From: Paraspadella gotoi
Taxonomy: Eukaryota > Chaetognatha
Length of the DNA: 64,000 nt
Assembly (NCBI GenBank): GCA_051294375.1
Contig: CM119263.1
Span: 20,426,115 to 20,490,114, forward strand
Reading direction: 5' to 3'
Shown: positions 45,401 through 55,376 of the stretch, one piece after another
Layout: every line of letters begins with the position of its first letter
Position numbering within the stretch: position 1 is the stretch's first letter
The notes under the pieces: model-generated
Told to the model about the DNA's origin: nothing
The model's database searches: none
The model's input: the letters and a program-made list of their open reading frames with translations, nothing else
Made by a program: the position numbers and the translations under genes

Positions 45401-47640
45401 TATTTTTAGATGATTGATTGGCTGATTGATCAGTTGATTGAAAGATCATCAATGATCGATTATCATTGTATATACTATTGTCACATTAATAAATGGCTAT
45501 CATTGCATTGATAAATCTTTTATATTTTTATATCTATAAGATAAAATGATTGATTGGCTGATTCATCAGTTGATTGACAGATTCTTTTATTGATTTATTA
45601 AGAAAATGAGTAACAGGGCCAGAATATCGAATTATGATAAATTATGCCCCAAAAAATTATGTCCATCCCTCCTTAGCAAAAGACTCCAATTACTCGTGAT
45701 TGGATGGTTGGATTGGAATGAAATCTTCTGTGTGGGTAGGGAAGTGTGTGATTGAGCTGGATGTGAAGTTTCGTTGGAATCGTGCGAGTGGAAATGAGTT
45801 TAAATGGAAAAACAAAAAAACCTGTTTCACTAATTGATTATGCTTTTTTTTATAATAAATTTAAATGCAAGATGTATTAATTAATCAAATAATTAATCAG
45901 TTAATTAATCAATTAATTTATTAATAATTATTTAATCAGTCAATTAATCATTTTATTGTTGAATAAATCAATTTCTTTATCTATTAATTAATTATTTAAT
46001 CAATCAATTTGTAAATTAATTAATTATTTAATCAATCAATCAATCAAGTATTTATTTGACGTCTCCTCGAACGTGCAACCTTTGCATCTTAAACAACAAT
46101 CAGAATTCTTTCTCTCACTTTTACTTTGGCTCTCTAGCTCTCACTCTTTGCCCCACTCTCTCTCTGTCGCTTTCACTTTGTTTCTGCATCAATTTCAGAA
46201 CTTTTGCTCACTTACTCAGTCTTGTTATGTCATAAACATGTCCACATTCCTCTTTCAATTTATTTTGTTAATATTGACAATAATTATTATTGCTATAATT
46301 ATAGTCTTTTATACATTAAAAAATAATTCCTATCAATGTTATAAGGAGGAAAAAAAACTGTTTTTTAATATAAAAAACATTACAGTATTATTATTAAAAG
46401 TAATGATTTATCAAAATTAATAGCAAATGATCAATATAACATAAGATAAAAAAAACTGTCCTCCATAATCCTCTTGAATACTTATGAAAAACATAAAAGA
46501 AAAAATGAAAAATTAAAAAAAAACTTTTTCGACCATGCTCACTGAGAATTCTAATTTTGCATAAAAAATAAATAAATCAAAAAAATAAAAACATCAGATT
46601 GTGACAAAATCGATTGGGAAAAAGCTGAATTTTTTAAAATGCAAAATTATTTCTCAAGTTCCTTATTTATAATTCTCAATGAGACAAATGTTTTTTTCAA
46701 AATTTAAATATTCAACTTTGTAATTAATTAAAAATCAATTTAGTGTACTAAATTTTAAAATATTTTTATAAAAATTTATACCTAAAGTTCTTAGAGAGAA
46801 CAAATAATTTTGAATTTTAACAACGATTTTTATTAATAGTTGGACATGTTTCGGCTTGCTTACTTCAAGCCTTCATCAGCATATGCTGATGAATTCTTTG
46901 CTCTCTCTAATACCTATAAACAACGAAAAAGAAAGGATTATCGCATTATACCTAAAGTTCTAAGTAGATGATTTTCCCAAAAATGTTACTTAGATCTTTC
47001 TTAAAACGCCTAACAAGTCACAGCCACAAAATGAATACAAAAACTCGAAAAAAGCAATATTGTTTTGTCATTCTGATTTAAAGATATTTGGTTGATTGTT
47101 ATGCTTTAAATTTCCTTGAAATGAAAAAAAAGGTTTAAAAGATAGCTATTGATCTCTAGTAGTAAATTGAGTTTGAATATAACTTTTTTTAATCAACAAG
47201 TTTAACCCAGATCAATTACAATGACGATGGTATGAAATTTTATCACCATTTCAAGCTACTTTTAGCCTGATTTTTTACATATTTTGATTATCTTTGCGAT
47301 CTTAATGATGAAAAACAGTCATGGTAAAGAGAGCTTATGTTAGTAATCAGACAGAAAAAATTTTGGTCACAAGATAAAGAATTTTGCATGAGAATAGCGT
47401 GAATAAATTTTTCCTCGAGACTGCACCGCGACATATGTAGTCAGTCCGTCAGTTTTGTCTTTTTCTGTCATTTTCTTTCCGTTTTTACAGGTAGGATTCA
47501 TCGCCAATGTGTGCCTCCCTTGTTACAAATTATTAGCGATCGTCATCATTGAAGCAGATGAAATTGTTAAGAATGCAGAAAAAAATCTGGAACTTTGGAA
47601 AGCGATTGCAGAGACAACAAAGACTGAAATGCGAGACTGA
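35592..47640 (+). CDS. Dual-GAF cyclic-nucleotide phosphodiesterase (PDE5/6/11-like)
   Basis: Four exons join in phase: 35592-37628, 37691-37865, 44565-44722 and 47491-47640 (TGA), giving 839 visible residues; 5' exons are missing. Domains in order: an N-terminal segment (DYLEDFVYKHVSIEDMERLL), GAF-A at about 115-270, GAF-B at about 290-435 with a canonical NK..F...DE motif (NKLGGTFNKKDEEAF), then the HD-type catalytic domain from about 540. Metal-site signatures are present: PYHNWNHAFEVA, CHDVDHRG, STMEQHHF and TSCDLTS. The enzyme class hydrolyses cGMP and/or cAMP, with GAF domains binding cyclic nucleotide. Two positions are odd. The invariant Gln just before GFI is Glu (LPSLEVGFIAN). The TKPW-type motif after CDL is replaced by TTWE. 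The third intron is 6.7 kb and filled with mobile elements. Paralogue within PDE5/6/11 not resolved. Confidence 0.92.
38000..38170. other. GC-richer unidentified patch in PDE intron 3
   Basis: The patch stands out from the AT-rich intron and contains the word CAGATCCGAAGATCTGAAG near its end. The end word recalls the 3' part of the SINE at 62154 (CTGATCCGAAGCTC). No coding frame or intact tRNA fold was recognised. Confidence 0.3.
38304..38982 (+). repeat. Dispersed repeat R1, copy b, left part
   Basis: Starts AGCAGATCCCGATTCTATAA like copies a and d, with the TCCGTCCGTCGGTCTGTC block and the AATTAATC-rich part. It is cut off exactly at the target duplication GTGAC (38978-38982) where the BEL/Pao element begins. 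It resumes at 44055. Just upstream GGATCTGCTTATTAGCAGATCC (38291-38312, with a 4-base spacer) forms a small palindrome overlapping the element's start. Confidence 0.75.
38983..39106 (+). mobile_element. BEL/Pao 5' LTR, first piece
   Basis: It begins TGAACAAGATTTTACGCCTC and matches the first 124 bases of the 3' LTR at 43713. The match stops in a T-run where another element is inserted; the LTR continues at 42585. Confidence 0.85.
39107..42584 (+). mobile_element. 3.5-kb element with terminal hairpin inserted in the LTR
   Basis: It starts with a 35-base hairpin (TCAAGCC…GGCTTGA, 39107-39141, GAA loop) and lies between two copies of TTTTTA (39101-39106, 42585-42590). TCATGGCTTGA near its right end (42556-42566) is the reverse complement of its first 11 bases. 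Recognisable modules are a GTCGTC-rich start, TTTGGATTTAAGTATTTT, CTGTCCAGC-plus-CT tracts, ATTTATTCCGCGCTTTTTTC and the ATGACTATCATCGCATCAA minisatellite near the right end. A shorter, reversed relative is at 60110-61310. No transposase was recognised. The middle (40000-42100) is not shared with the shorter copy and may be a further insertion. Confidence 0.7.
42410..42465. repeat. (CT)n microsatellite in the hairpin-ended element
   Basis: Pure CT run of about 55 bases at the place where other family members have shorter impure CT or GA tracts. Confidence 0.9.
42585..42809 (+). mobile_element. BEL/Pao 5' LTR, second piece
   Basis: It matches the right-hand part of the 3' LTR (CGCCCGGAGGAAACTCCG, ACGGGCGTTACGACGACG) and ends TTTTCTACA. 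Adding the first piece and subtracting the duplicated TTTTTA gives 343 bases, against 342 for the 3' LTR. Confidence 0.85.
42866..43545 (+). pseudogene. BEL/Pao gag remnant with zinc knuckles
   Basis: An open frame without ATG begins with a predicted coiled coil (ILKRLEPRLQKFEAALSRLE) and a Ser/Ala-rich region made by a GCGTCGGCGTGT-type tandem (about 43095-43150). The frame must then shift near 43220 to read CILCEEEDHYVSACLAF, followed by CFRCLRSGHYSKNC and CVACHGLHHTTLH. The last three are the Cys/His knuckle arrangement typical of BEL/Pao Gag. No protease, reverse transcriptase, RNase H or integrase follows; only ~170 bases separate the stop from the 3' LTR. The element is internally deleted and cannot move by itself. 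Confidence 0.8.
43713..44054 (+). mobile_element. BEL/Pao 3' LTR
   Basis: A 342-base LTR starts TGAACAAGATTTT and ends TTTTCTACA (TG..CA). It is preceded by a G-run (CCAGGGGGG) that fits a polypurine tract and is followed by GTGAC (44055-44059), identical to the five bases before the 5' LTR. Confidence 0.88.
44055..44152 (+). repeat. Dispersed repeat R1, copy b, right end
   Basis: AATTACCGCTAATGATCGTG then GGCAGATCCGTCATTG is the conserved 3' end of R1, resuming directly after the BEL/Pao target duplication. Confidence 0.75.
45150..46050 (+). repeat. Partial R1 copies in PDE intron 4
   Basis: Two adjacent degenerate stretches (about 45150-45500 and 45610-46050) share the TCTGTCTGTC words, GATTGGATTGGAATGAAAT-type words and the TTAATTAATCAATTAAT tail of R1. 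Neither has both conserved ends. Confidence 0.55.
46843..46879 (-). ncRNA. Hammerhead-ribozyme-like motif 1
   Basis: The minus strand reads CTGATGA, A, stem GGCTTG, loop AAGTAAG, stem CAAGCC, then GAAAC and ATGTC. This matches the hammerhead core CUGAUGA…GAAA with a perfect 6-bp stem II and a candidate GUC cleavage triplet. Stem III would be minimal around ATGT, and stem I is weak here (ATATG against CA..TAT with a bulge). Minimal type I hammerheads are known from Penelope-like retroelements; assignment of this repeat to that group is my inference. Confidence 0.6.
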
Positions 47641-48182
47641 TTAGTGATTAAGCAAACCTTAATTAACATGTAAAACATGTTATCAAATTAAATTATTTTG
47701 CATTCACATATTTTAGAAATACTAGGATATGATACGTTTGGCTACATTAATACTTTATGATGTTGCATCCGTTTTAACCAAGAATTTTCGGTTTCATGTG
47801 ATACCATCGATAATTATATTATTTATGTGAGAAATTAAGTTATTTAAGGAAAATTGAGTCTACGTACTAAATAACAAAAATTATAGTACAGCTTCCATAA
47901 GTTTGGTCATGATTTTTATCTTCAGTCCACTGTCAAACAAGCAAATAAATCGGCAATTTATTTCTTCCCATAATTTTATAATTATAATTCTCGCTACTTG
48001 TCTCCCTAATTTAAAATGCTATCCCAATAATAAAAGAATGCGTCAGGAATTTCTAATATATAATGTAACCTAAAAAAGGAATGTCAAAAAAACAATTAAG
48101 TATTTTTCCAAGCTACCGAAGTACAAGAATTTTAATTTAAATGATTTTCATAAGAAAACTGCATTCAGCGAAGCGCGCCAAC

Positions 48183-48846
48183 CTAAGGGTCTGTGAATTC
48201 CAGTCTCCCTTTTAATTCGTCGCTCAATCTGTGCTGCAAAAACTGCGCTCGACGCAAGGGCCACACAACGCCAACAGCCTTAGACTCTACCAGTCCGACA
48301 GAGATCGGGCCGAAATCGTTAGAATCCACACTATTTTTCTGGTTATCGCCTGAAAACAACTTTAATAATTAATGGCTCTTTACAAAATAATTTCAAACTG
48401 CTTTTTGTCCGTTTGCTAAAATTCAGGAACTAACCTTCGATCCAGCAGTGACCCTTCGGAATTCTGACTAGCCTCTTTCGATATCTGAGCGTCCTGATCA
48501 TGTCACCCTCTAAAGCAACTATACGCTTGATAAATCGGCTCTGTGGGTCGTTCGGTCCGACGATGACGACGACGTCGCCGCGAGAAACGTTGAAGTCACG
48601 AACGGTGTGTCTATTGAGGAAGACCCAGTCTCGCGGAGCACGAATGTTGAGGGAAGACTAAGCGGTGTTAGCTGTGATTAATTGGCTTATTACGTGAACT
48701 CTATCTCATCTCACCCAGGAAGGATTGAGCAGGGGTTGCATGGAGCTGCCTTGAACATAGTCTACGTAGGAAACTTTATCCCAGCCATACCGTAAAAGGA
48801 AAGCAACCGCACCGCCCAATACCACACGGCGACGAAACGGTTCCAT
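48183..48846 (-). CDS. IMMP2L: Mitochondrial inner membrane signal peptidase, subunit 2-like
   Basis: Three minus-strand exons, 48846-48715 (ATG), 48657-48435 and 48349-48183 (TAG), join in phase to 173 residues, close to the ~175 of human IMMP2L. This is an S26-family Ser/Lys protease that trims inner-membrane sorting signals from mitochondrial proteins facing the intermembrane space. The nucleophile Ser is in GSSMQPLLNP and the general-base Lys in SRFIKRIVALEGD; the conserved GHCWIEGDN…SVDSNDFGPISVGL block follows. A hydrophobic segment near residues 8-20 (VVLGGAVAFLL) is the single membrane anchor. The gene looks intact and compact, with 80- and 85-base introns in contrast to the repeat-filled neighbour. 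It lies tail-to-tail with the phosphodiesterase, 543 bases apart. Confidence 0.95.
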
Positions 48847-49934
48847 TCGCAGAAAACCTACTTCACAACTATTCGCACAGAGAATGCTTATTGCTTAGTA
48901 TGCTATAGTGATTGTTGTTTGAAATTCTTATTCGTCTCACTACGCACTAACTGTTTTAAAAAGATAAACATCACAAATAATTCTTGACCTTGTCATTAGA
49001 CGCAAAATTTTATGTAGTAAATAAAATTCAAAAATTTCGGCACAGTAACTAGGCACAAAAACTTAACTAATTTTTCTGTAAATCTTAGTAGATAGAAACT
49101 TTTCGACCCACGCCTGTAAGCATCATCTTGAAACTGAAAAATAAAACTAAACACCCAAATCGCTAGGCAAATTTTTATACAGTATACCGAATTATATTAC
49201 AAAACAAGTTATGTACATCGAAAGAACCATACACGAGGAGAAACGAAGTCAATATCACTATATGGATAAAGAAATAACAAAGAAGTAGCGAACTAAATAG
49301 TTTTATACTCGTGAACAAAATGCTTCTTTATGGTGAATTGGGCGACGAAAATCGTCTAAATAATTGACCTTGTGCGTTCGCGGCCATAAGAGCTTCCGTT
49401 TTTTGGAAAGAAAAAGAATTAAAAGGAAACGATGTACAAAAGGAGAACTGGTCGTGAGAGTACACTATACTAAAACATGCCTAAAACTTAACAAATAAAA
49501 ACAAGAATTACGGCTGTCACAGTCTTGGACTTTTGGAAAAACAAGTGGGACAATGAAGATTGACTTAGAAAATAGGCTGAAGAAATTACGCGTTAGGGGG
49601 GCAACAATTGAAAACGCTTTGCCAAAGATAAAGGAATGACTACTTTTTTTTAAAAAAAGACTTCTTTCGTTACACTGAAGATATAATATACGCTTAAGAA
49701 CGAAGTATAGATCGCATTCATAGAGGGGTGGGGTACCACAGAGATGATAAATCATACGGGTCCACAAAATATGATGACCTCGCGGTTTGTTTCCTTTTTT
49801 AAAACAGGATGACAATTAGAGATTCCGCTTTTTTTATCGACGTACCCGCAATACAAAGTACATAGTTCGTAGCCGTATAATATTGGCCCCGCCCGACAGA
49901 TACGACTCTGCTTTTCCCATCCCAAAGCTTTTTT
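48847..49934. other. Spacer between IMMP2L-like and TCF19-like genes
   Basis: About 1.1 kb of AT-rich sequence. It should contain the IMMP2L-like promoter and the TCF19-like 3' UTR (both genes are on the minus strand). No further exon was found. Confidence 0.5.
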
Positions 49935-52900
49935 TTACTTTCGTCGCGCAGGTTTTCCCGTTGAACATCCACAAAAAAACTCGAAGTCTTTCTTATTAAC
50001 GTCTTCAAAGCTGAAATGGGGGAGGGGGGAATGTTATTCATAAAAAAATCAATGAACGGAATGATTCGACCTAAAAAAATATTTTCAAGTCTCACTTGAC
50101 ACCCTCGCATTCTGTGTGGAACCACTCGTCGCAAGCGTCGCAGGCCACCCATTGTATCCGCTTCCCGGGAGGTCGTAAACACTTTTTTGAAGCGCAGACG
50201 TCGTACTCTTCTTTATGCCACATAAACTGAGTCGCTTTTGTTCCGGAACTAAAAACATTTGTTATTTAGATAAGCTAAACCTCAAATTCTAGGAAAACCC
50301 GTAAAAAGTCAGGCCGAAGGATGAACAAAGGGATAAAACCAACCTGGCGGAATCGTTTCCCGATGAAGCAGAATCGTCCGAGTCCACGTCGGAGTCATCA
50401 ACTGTGGCCTTCGACTTGACCTTCTTTGAATCGACCTTAGACTTCTTGCTTCCTTTTTTCGCGGGGGGAGGCGGAGGTGGCTTTTTCTTGTCCGGCGCTT
50501 TTTGCGCTTGTTTCGAGGATACTGAACAGACGACAGAATTCGTGAAAATTTTTGAACAGATCCAGTATCAACTAATAATTAAATAATTAACCTTTCGAAA
50601 CTTTTGCCCCCTTGGACGATGACGGCTTGGCGGTTGTTTTAGCAGTGGATTTCGCCGTCGACGACGGGACGCTTGACCCTTTCCTGGCTTTGACTTCGCT
50701 GAGAACACCCGGGGGTCGGCCGCCCGTGCCTGCTGCTGAGCCTCGCCCTTTTCCGGGCGCAGGTGTGGAAGCGGCGTCGCTTGCACCAACCTTTCTGGCT
50801 TTAGCGGGCGGGGAAAGGGGCGAAGCGCTGGAGGTGGCTCCTCCTTTTTTGGAACCTCCGCTGCCTGAAGGTCGGCCGCGGCGTTTCTCACCTGTGACGG
50901 AAGAAGAAAAAATATTCTTTAAAAATATTTTATTTATACAGAATATGTCAACATCATTCATCTGCATAGATACAACCGAATTCCAAATGACAAAAAAAAT
51001 TGATTTAATAAATTAAAATCTAGTAGAATTCTGGTTTCTGTGGTATATTATTCATAAATTGCTGGTCTATCAAAAAATTTCAAAATAAAGGATCAAAATT
51101 TTAAAAAGTTTAGGCAGGTAGATTCGTCGGTGAAACATACAAAAATAAAAAAAAACATTTTACAGAATCGCAGGTATGGCAGACAAACTAAAAATCGATG
51201 CGATGCCTCGAAAGATGAAAACAATTTTTACCCGGCTTTGCTGGCGAAGTATTCGAAATTGGCGTTTTGTATATGGTTTCGCTGACTACATTGGGTGTCG
51301 ATGTCTTATTGTCTTCTCCTCCGGAGGATTCATCGTCGCTATTTATTAAACAGATTCAATATTTAATTAATCAACGAGATGAAATTTGACGCTTTTATAA
51401 TCATTGTTCATACAAAGATAACGAATCGTTATTAACGATAATCATAGCACCAATTTAGCAATTTACTAAGTTACGTAGCACAATTTTTGTTTAAAATTTA
51501 AAAACGTAAACATATTTTATTCGTTATTGGATGCTTTGTAATTATTTTTATGCACCTCTCAATTTTTTTGGTTGCGTAAAAAAAAGCTTTGATACGAAAA
51601 CAGTAATGCTCACCTAGAATCGTCCTCGTCACTTTCATCGTCGTCTTCTTCGTCGTCCGATTCCTCACTCGAGTCAGAACCATCCCCATCGTTTTGGTCA
51701 AAAACCATTGGTTTTTTGCTTGAGGATTTCGAGGGTTTAGGATCCTGAATGAAGACAAATAGTAAATAATACAGAGTAAAATATAAAATGACGTAAAATA
51801 CCATTAAGTGTTTTGTTGAAGGCGGATTTCTGTCGATGGACGTTCATAAACTATACTACGAAAAGCATCAATACAGGGTCTGTGCGTTTTTTGGGGGGGA
51901 ATAAATTTGGTTCTTAAATTCTTAAAAACCGTTGTATGTAGATTAAAACCGATAACATTTTTGGTCTTAGCTTTCAGTCGATACTCAAAAAGTTGGAATC
52001 CATTTGATCTTAGCCTTCGGTCGATACCCAAAATGCTATGAAAATATTTTTCTCAACGGAAGATACATCACGTTTTTCGTTACGAGTAAGTTTTAAAGGT
52101 TTTTGACAATACATTATAGATAAAAAATAAAGAGTTTTAATCAGTTTGGCCTTTCCTTTAATTCGATACCCAGATTGATTCTTCATTCACTAACTAATTT
52201 AGTTATTTATGTGTTTTATTTTATTTTTTTTTATTGCGAACTTTATTTGTAAATGCCCCAGAGACATACGAAGTATTTTGTGCTGGAATTGGTTAAATGT
52301 GACATCAACCAATATTATAACAACGTTGCATCATCATGCATCATCATGCAGCAGCAGATTGGTTAGTTTAGCGGTGCGCAATATCAAAAAACCGTCCTTC
52401 CCGTCAAATAGGATTATAAAATAAAAAATATGTTTCTAAAACATTTTCTAACTTTCATGCAATTTTTAAGAAAAAGATTTTAAATTTTCAAATAACGTTC
52501 AAAAGAGCGCGCGAACCCGGCAAATTGATGCGTTTTGTAAAACCTAAAGTGGCTTTGACTAAAGTACCGGACGAAATTTGACTAATTTTTTTATACATAC
52601 AGTACAAATAGAATTATCGAAGCAAAAAATACCAAAAGTTAATTTTTAAGACCATAATTTAGTGAGATTGATTAAAAATATTTTTCAATTAAATATTTGT
52701 TAAAAATTGAAAAAAAAAATTTCGGCTACTTTCAGTCGAGGTGGGTTGCCCGCCTGGGGGATGTAATATAGTTTAGGGCTCGAATTTTAATCTTTCTCTC
52801 GATATTTCTATTAGTATAGTCAAATAGTGTGCGGATACCAAATTTGGTAGGGTAGCTGGTCAGAACCAATAATTATCATTATTATAAATATTATTAAGCC

Positions 52901-53847
52901 TTCTGTCTACTTTTAGATTGTAATGATAAAATTGAACTTTTTGAAACCTTTTGGGACTTGGATGTTTTAGCTTTTGTCTTGCCGCCGAAGAGATCGTCTC
53001 CGTTGAGAACCGAGGATTGGACAGAACCTGGTGAGAGCAGCAGAGTAAGCGTCAAGGAGTATACATATGTGGCTCCACGAAAACATCTTACCAGTCTTAG
53101 ATGATTTCTTCTTCTTGGATTCGGCGTCGTCATCTTCGTCCTCCTCGTCGCTTGATTGTCCTTTCGGGCTCTGAGCGCTCTCTGGTCGACTTTGAAAAAC
53201 ATCTTGTTTTAATTTCAACATAACGCTCGTGCTAATGTTGTTTTAATTTCAACATGACGCCACTTCTTTTGGTGATATTTTATTTTTAACGACGCTACTA
53301 GAGTTGTTTAAATTTCTTCACGTCTTCTATGTCTCCAAACAAAGCCACTGAACTCGAGCATCTAGACGACCCACCCAACCTACCTGTCAGCGTCAGATTC
53401 TTGATCCGTGTCCGATCCGGAGTCAGAATTTTTTTCGTCGATTTCAAAGATGTACGAAAGTTCGGCGAGTCTGTTCGGCGCGTGCTCCCCAGGTTTCACT
53501 CTAGACCCGTTCAAATGTCCGAACGTGATGATGTCGCCGTGGCCGAGGGGCTGGCGCTGTTTGGAGACGCGGTAGTCGTTGATGAACGTCCCATTGAGAG
53601 AACTGTCTTGTATTGTATAGACGCATTTCCCCTTTTCCTCGCTCCTGTGGATTTCGGCGTGTCGTCGAGAGATGAGTTTTTGGAATTTCGGAGAGTCGAG
53701 ATAAAAGTCGTTTTCGCTTCGCGATCGTCCGAATTTGGTCGAAGGTTTTCGAAGCCGGAGGACTTCGCCGACATTCTCCACAGTGTCGGAAGGGACGGAC
53801 GGAGCCATCCCGCCGTCCGTCGACCAGGGATTTAACTTGCGTAGCAT
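49935..53847 (-). CDS. TCF19: FHA- and PHD-finger nuclear protein, TCF19-like
   Basis: Nine minus-strand exons join in phase: 53847-53384, 53189-53092, 53027-52948, 51744-51614, 51338-51232, 50891-50592, 50521-50344, 50248-50096 and 50010-49935 (TAA), about 528 residues. An N-terminal FHA domain (FGRSRSENDF, LISRRHAEIH, SSLNGTFIND, HGDIITFGHLNG) binds phosphothreonine peptides. A long linker has acidic Ser-rich stretches, Lys-rich stretches and AT-hook-like KRRGRPSGSGG. A C-terminal PHD finger (C.SKKC…WVACDACDEWFHTEC…FFCGC) ends 10 residues from the stop. FHA plus PHD in this order is the TCF19 architecture; PHD reading of methylated H3 is known for the human protein. The linker makes it longer than human TCF19 (~345). 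I chose the ATG at 53847; an in-frame ATG at 53979 would add 44 residues. The donor at 52948 is the least certain junction. Confidence 0.85.
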
Positions 53848-55376
53848 CGTAATTGAGGAATTTCTACTATAAAGCCGAAGCAAAGTGAGAAGGATAAGTT
53901 CGACTAGCTTCGAACGAATGGTGGTCGAGTAAAGGTCATGACTTTGGACCAGGTATTCGGGCGTATTTCGCTGATTCAACTACGAAGAAAATTATAGTTA
54001 AAAAAACCAAGTTAATAGGAAACAGCAAAGAACGTTATAAACTTTTGTAAATCTTCTTACTATACACCACCCCTTCTTAGCATAAAATAATAGATTTCGG
54101 GGAAAAGTTCTTCGCTTTCTGTATATAATTAAATATTCAGCAATTGCTCTTAGTCTGGAAAAGCGTGCAAGGGGCGGCCGTCGTCAAAAGGGTCTCCCGC
54201 CATCTTCGCATAATGCATAAGGAAAATCGGCGATGATTGGCCAAACCGACCAACAGGCGCGGCCTCGAAACGATAAGATCTCATTCATAATGCGCGATCC
54301 AACCTGTATTCGGGAAATGGAAGAGAAATAACAAATGACAAACGTTAATATCCTTTAATATATGTGATACATTAGATATATTAATTTGGAATACCAATTT
54401 ACCAGTGAATAGAAAAAATCATTGGTAGGGCAATAAATTTACCGATCGAAACACGGTCCCTCTCTTTTTCGTTCTCTTAGTTATCATACATATTGAGTTT
54501 GAGGGATAATGGTTTAAAAATAAAGGTTTAAAGATAATTTATAGCTGCAAAAAATATTTTAATTTTAGTGAAAAAAATTTACCGCTTGAAATTGACGCTT
54601 AATGGCAATATTACTTATAAAAACGTTAACAAATAAGGCTGTTCTTTTTTTCTCCAATTTGAATCTGCAAGACTGCATCAGCACAACAATACTTGCATAT
54701 TCTAGACCTAGAGGCTCGACTGGCAGCTGGTATGTGCAGATCTTGCTTAGTGGATGTGCTCAATCTTTTCTCCAGGCGTTTTAGCACCATATATGGTACT
54801 CCATAGGTGTCTCCCATACCACTGACGTTGAAAATTTAGTTCCATCCTCCTATTGGTGATCATTTTTACTTCCACATTCTTTGCAACGTTTCTAAGTAAA
54901 AATTAGAACCTGCACTTACTTGAACAGTTCCTAGACAAAATGGGAACGAAAAAGAATTTTATTTAGCGCATCATGGTTCTTTAAAATATAATACAGGTAA
55001 GTTTGATTTATCTTAAAATTTAAAAAAAAAAATTGAAATAAAAGACAACTAAAACAAAATTAAATTTAATTCATAATGATGGTCATAATATAATAACCTG
55101 ATATACCTATGGCTCCAAATAAATAATTGAGAAAACAAATAAAAATGTGTAGACAAGCCGTTAAGTAGGCTGAAGATGGCCATCCGTAACTTCTACGTGC
55201 GAAGTGCTACAATGTGAGGTTCAAGCACATAATATAGTATAGTATATTGTTGTAAAGTATAGAGAAATTACTTAAAGTTGGCAATGTTCTTTGCAATCTT
55301 CAATTGCTCATATATCATTTAATTCTTAAATAACGTTGTAATCTGTCGACAAATCACTTTAGTCCGACTCAGCAAA
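53848..55376. other. Intergenic region between divergent TCF19-like and Shisa-like genes
   Basis: The two genes point away from each other, so both promoters should lie here. 54150-54310 is GC-richer (GGGCGGCCG, ATAATGCATAAG, CATAATGCGCGATCC) and is the most likely promoter patch for the minus-strand gene. No exon is supported in the rest. Confidence 0.45.
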
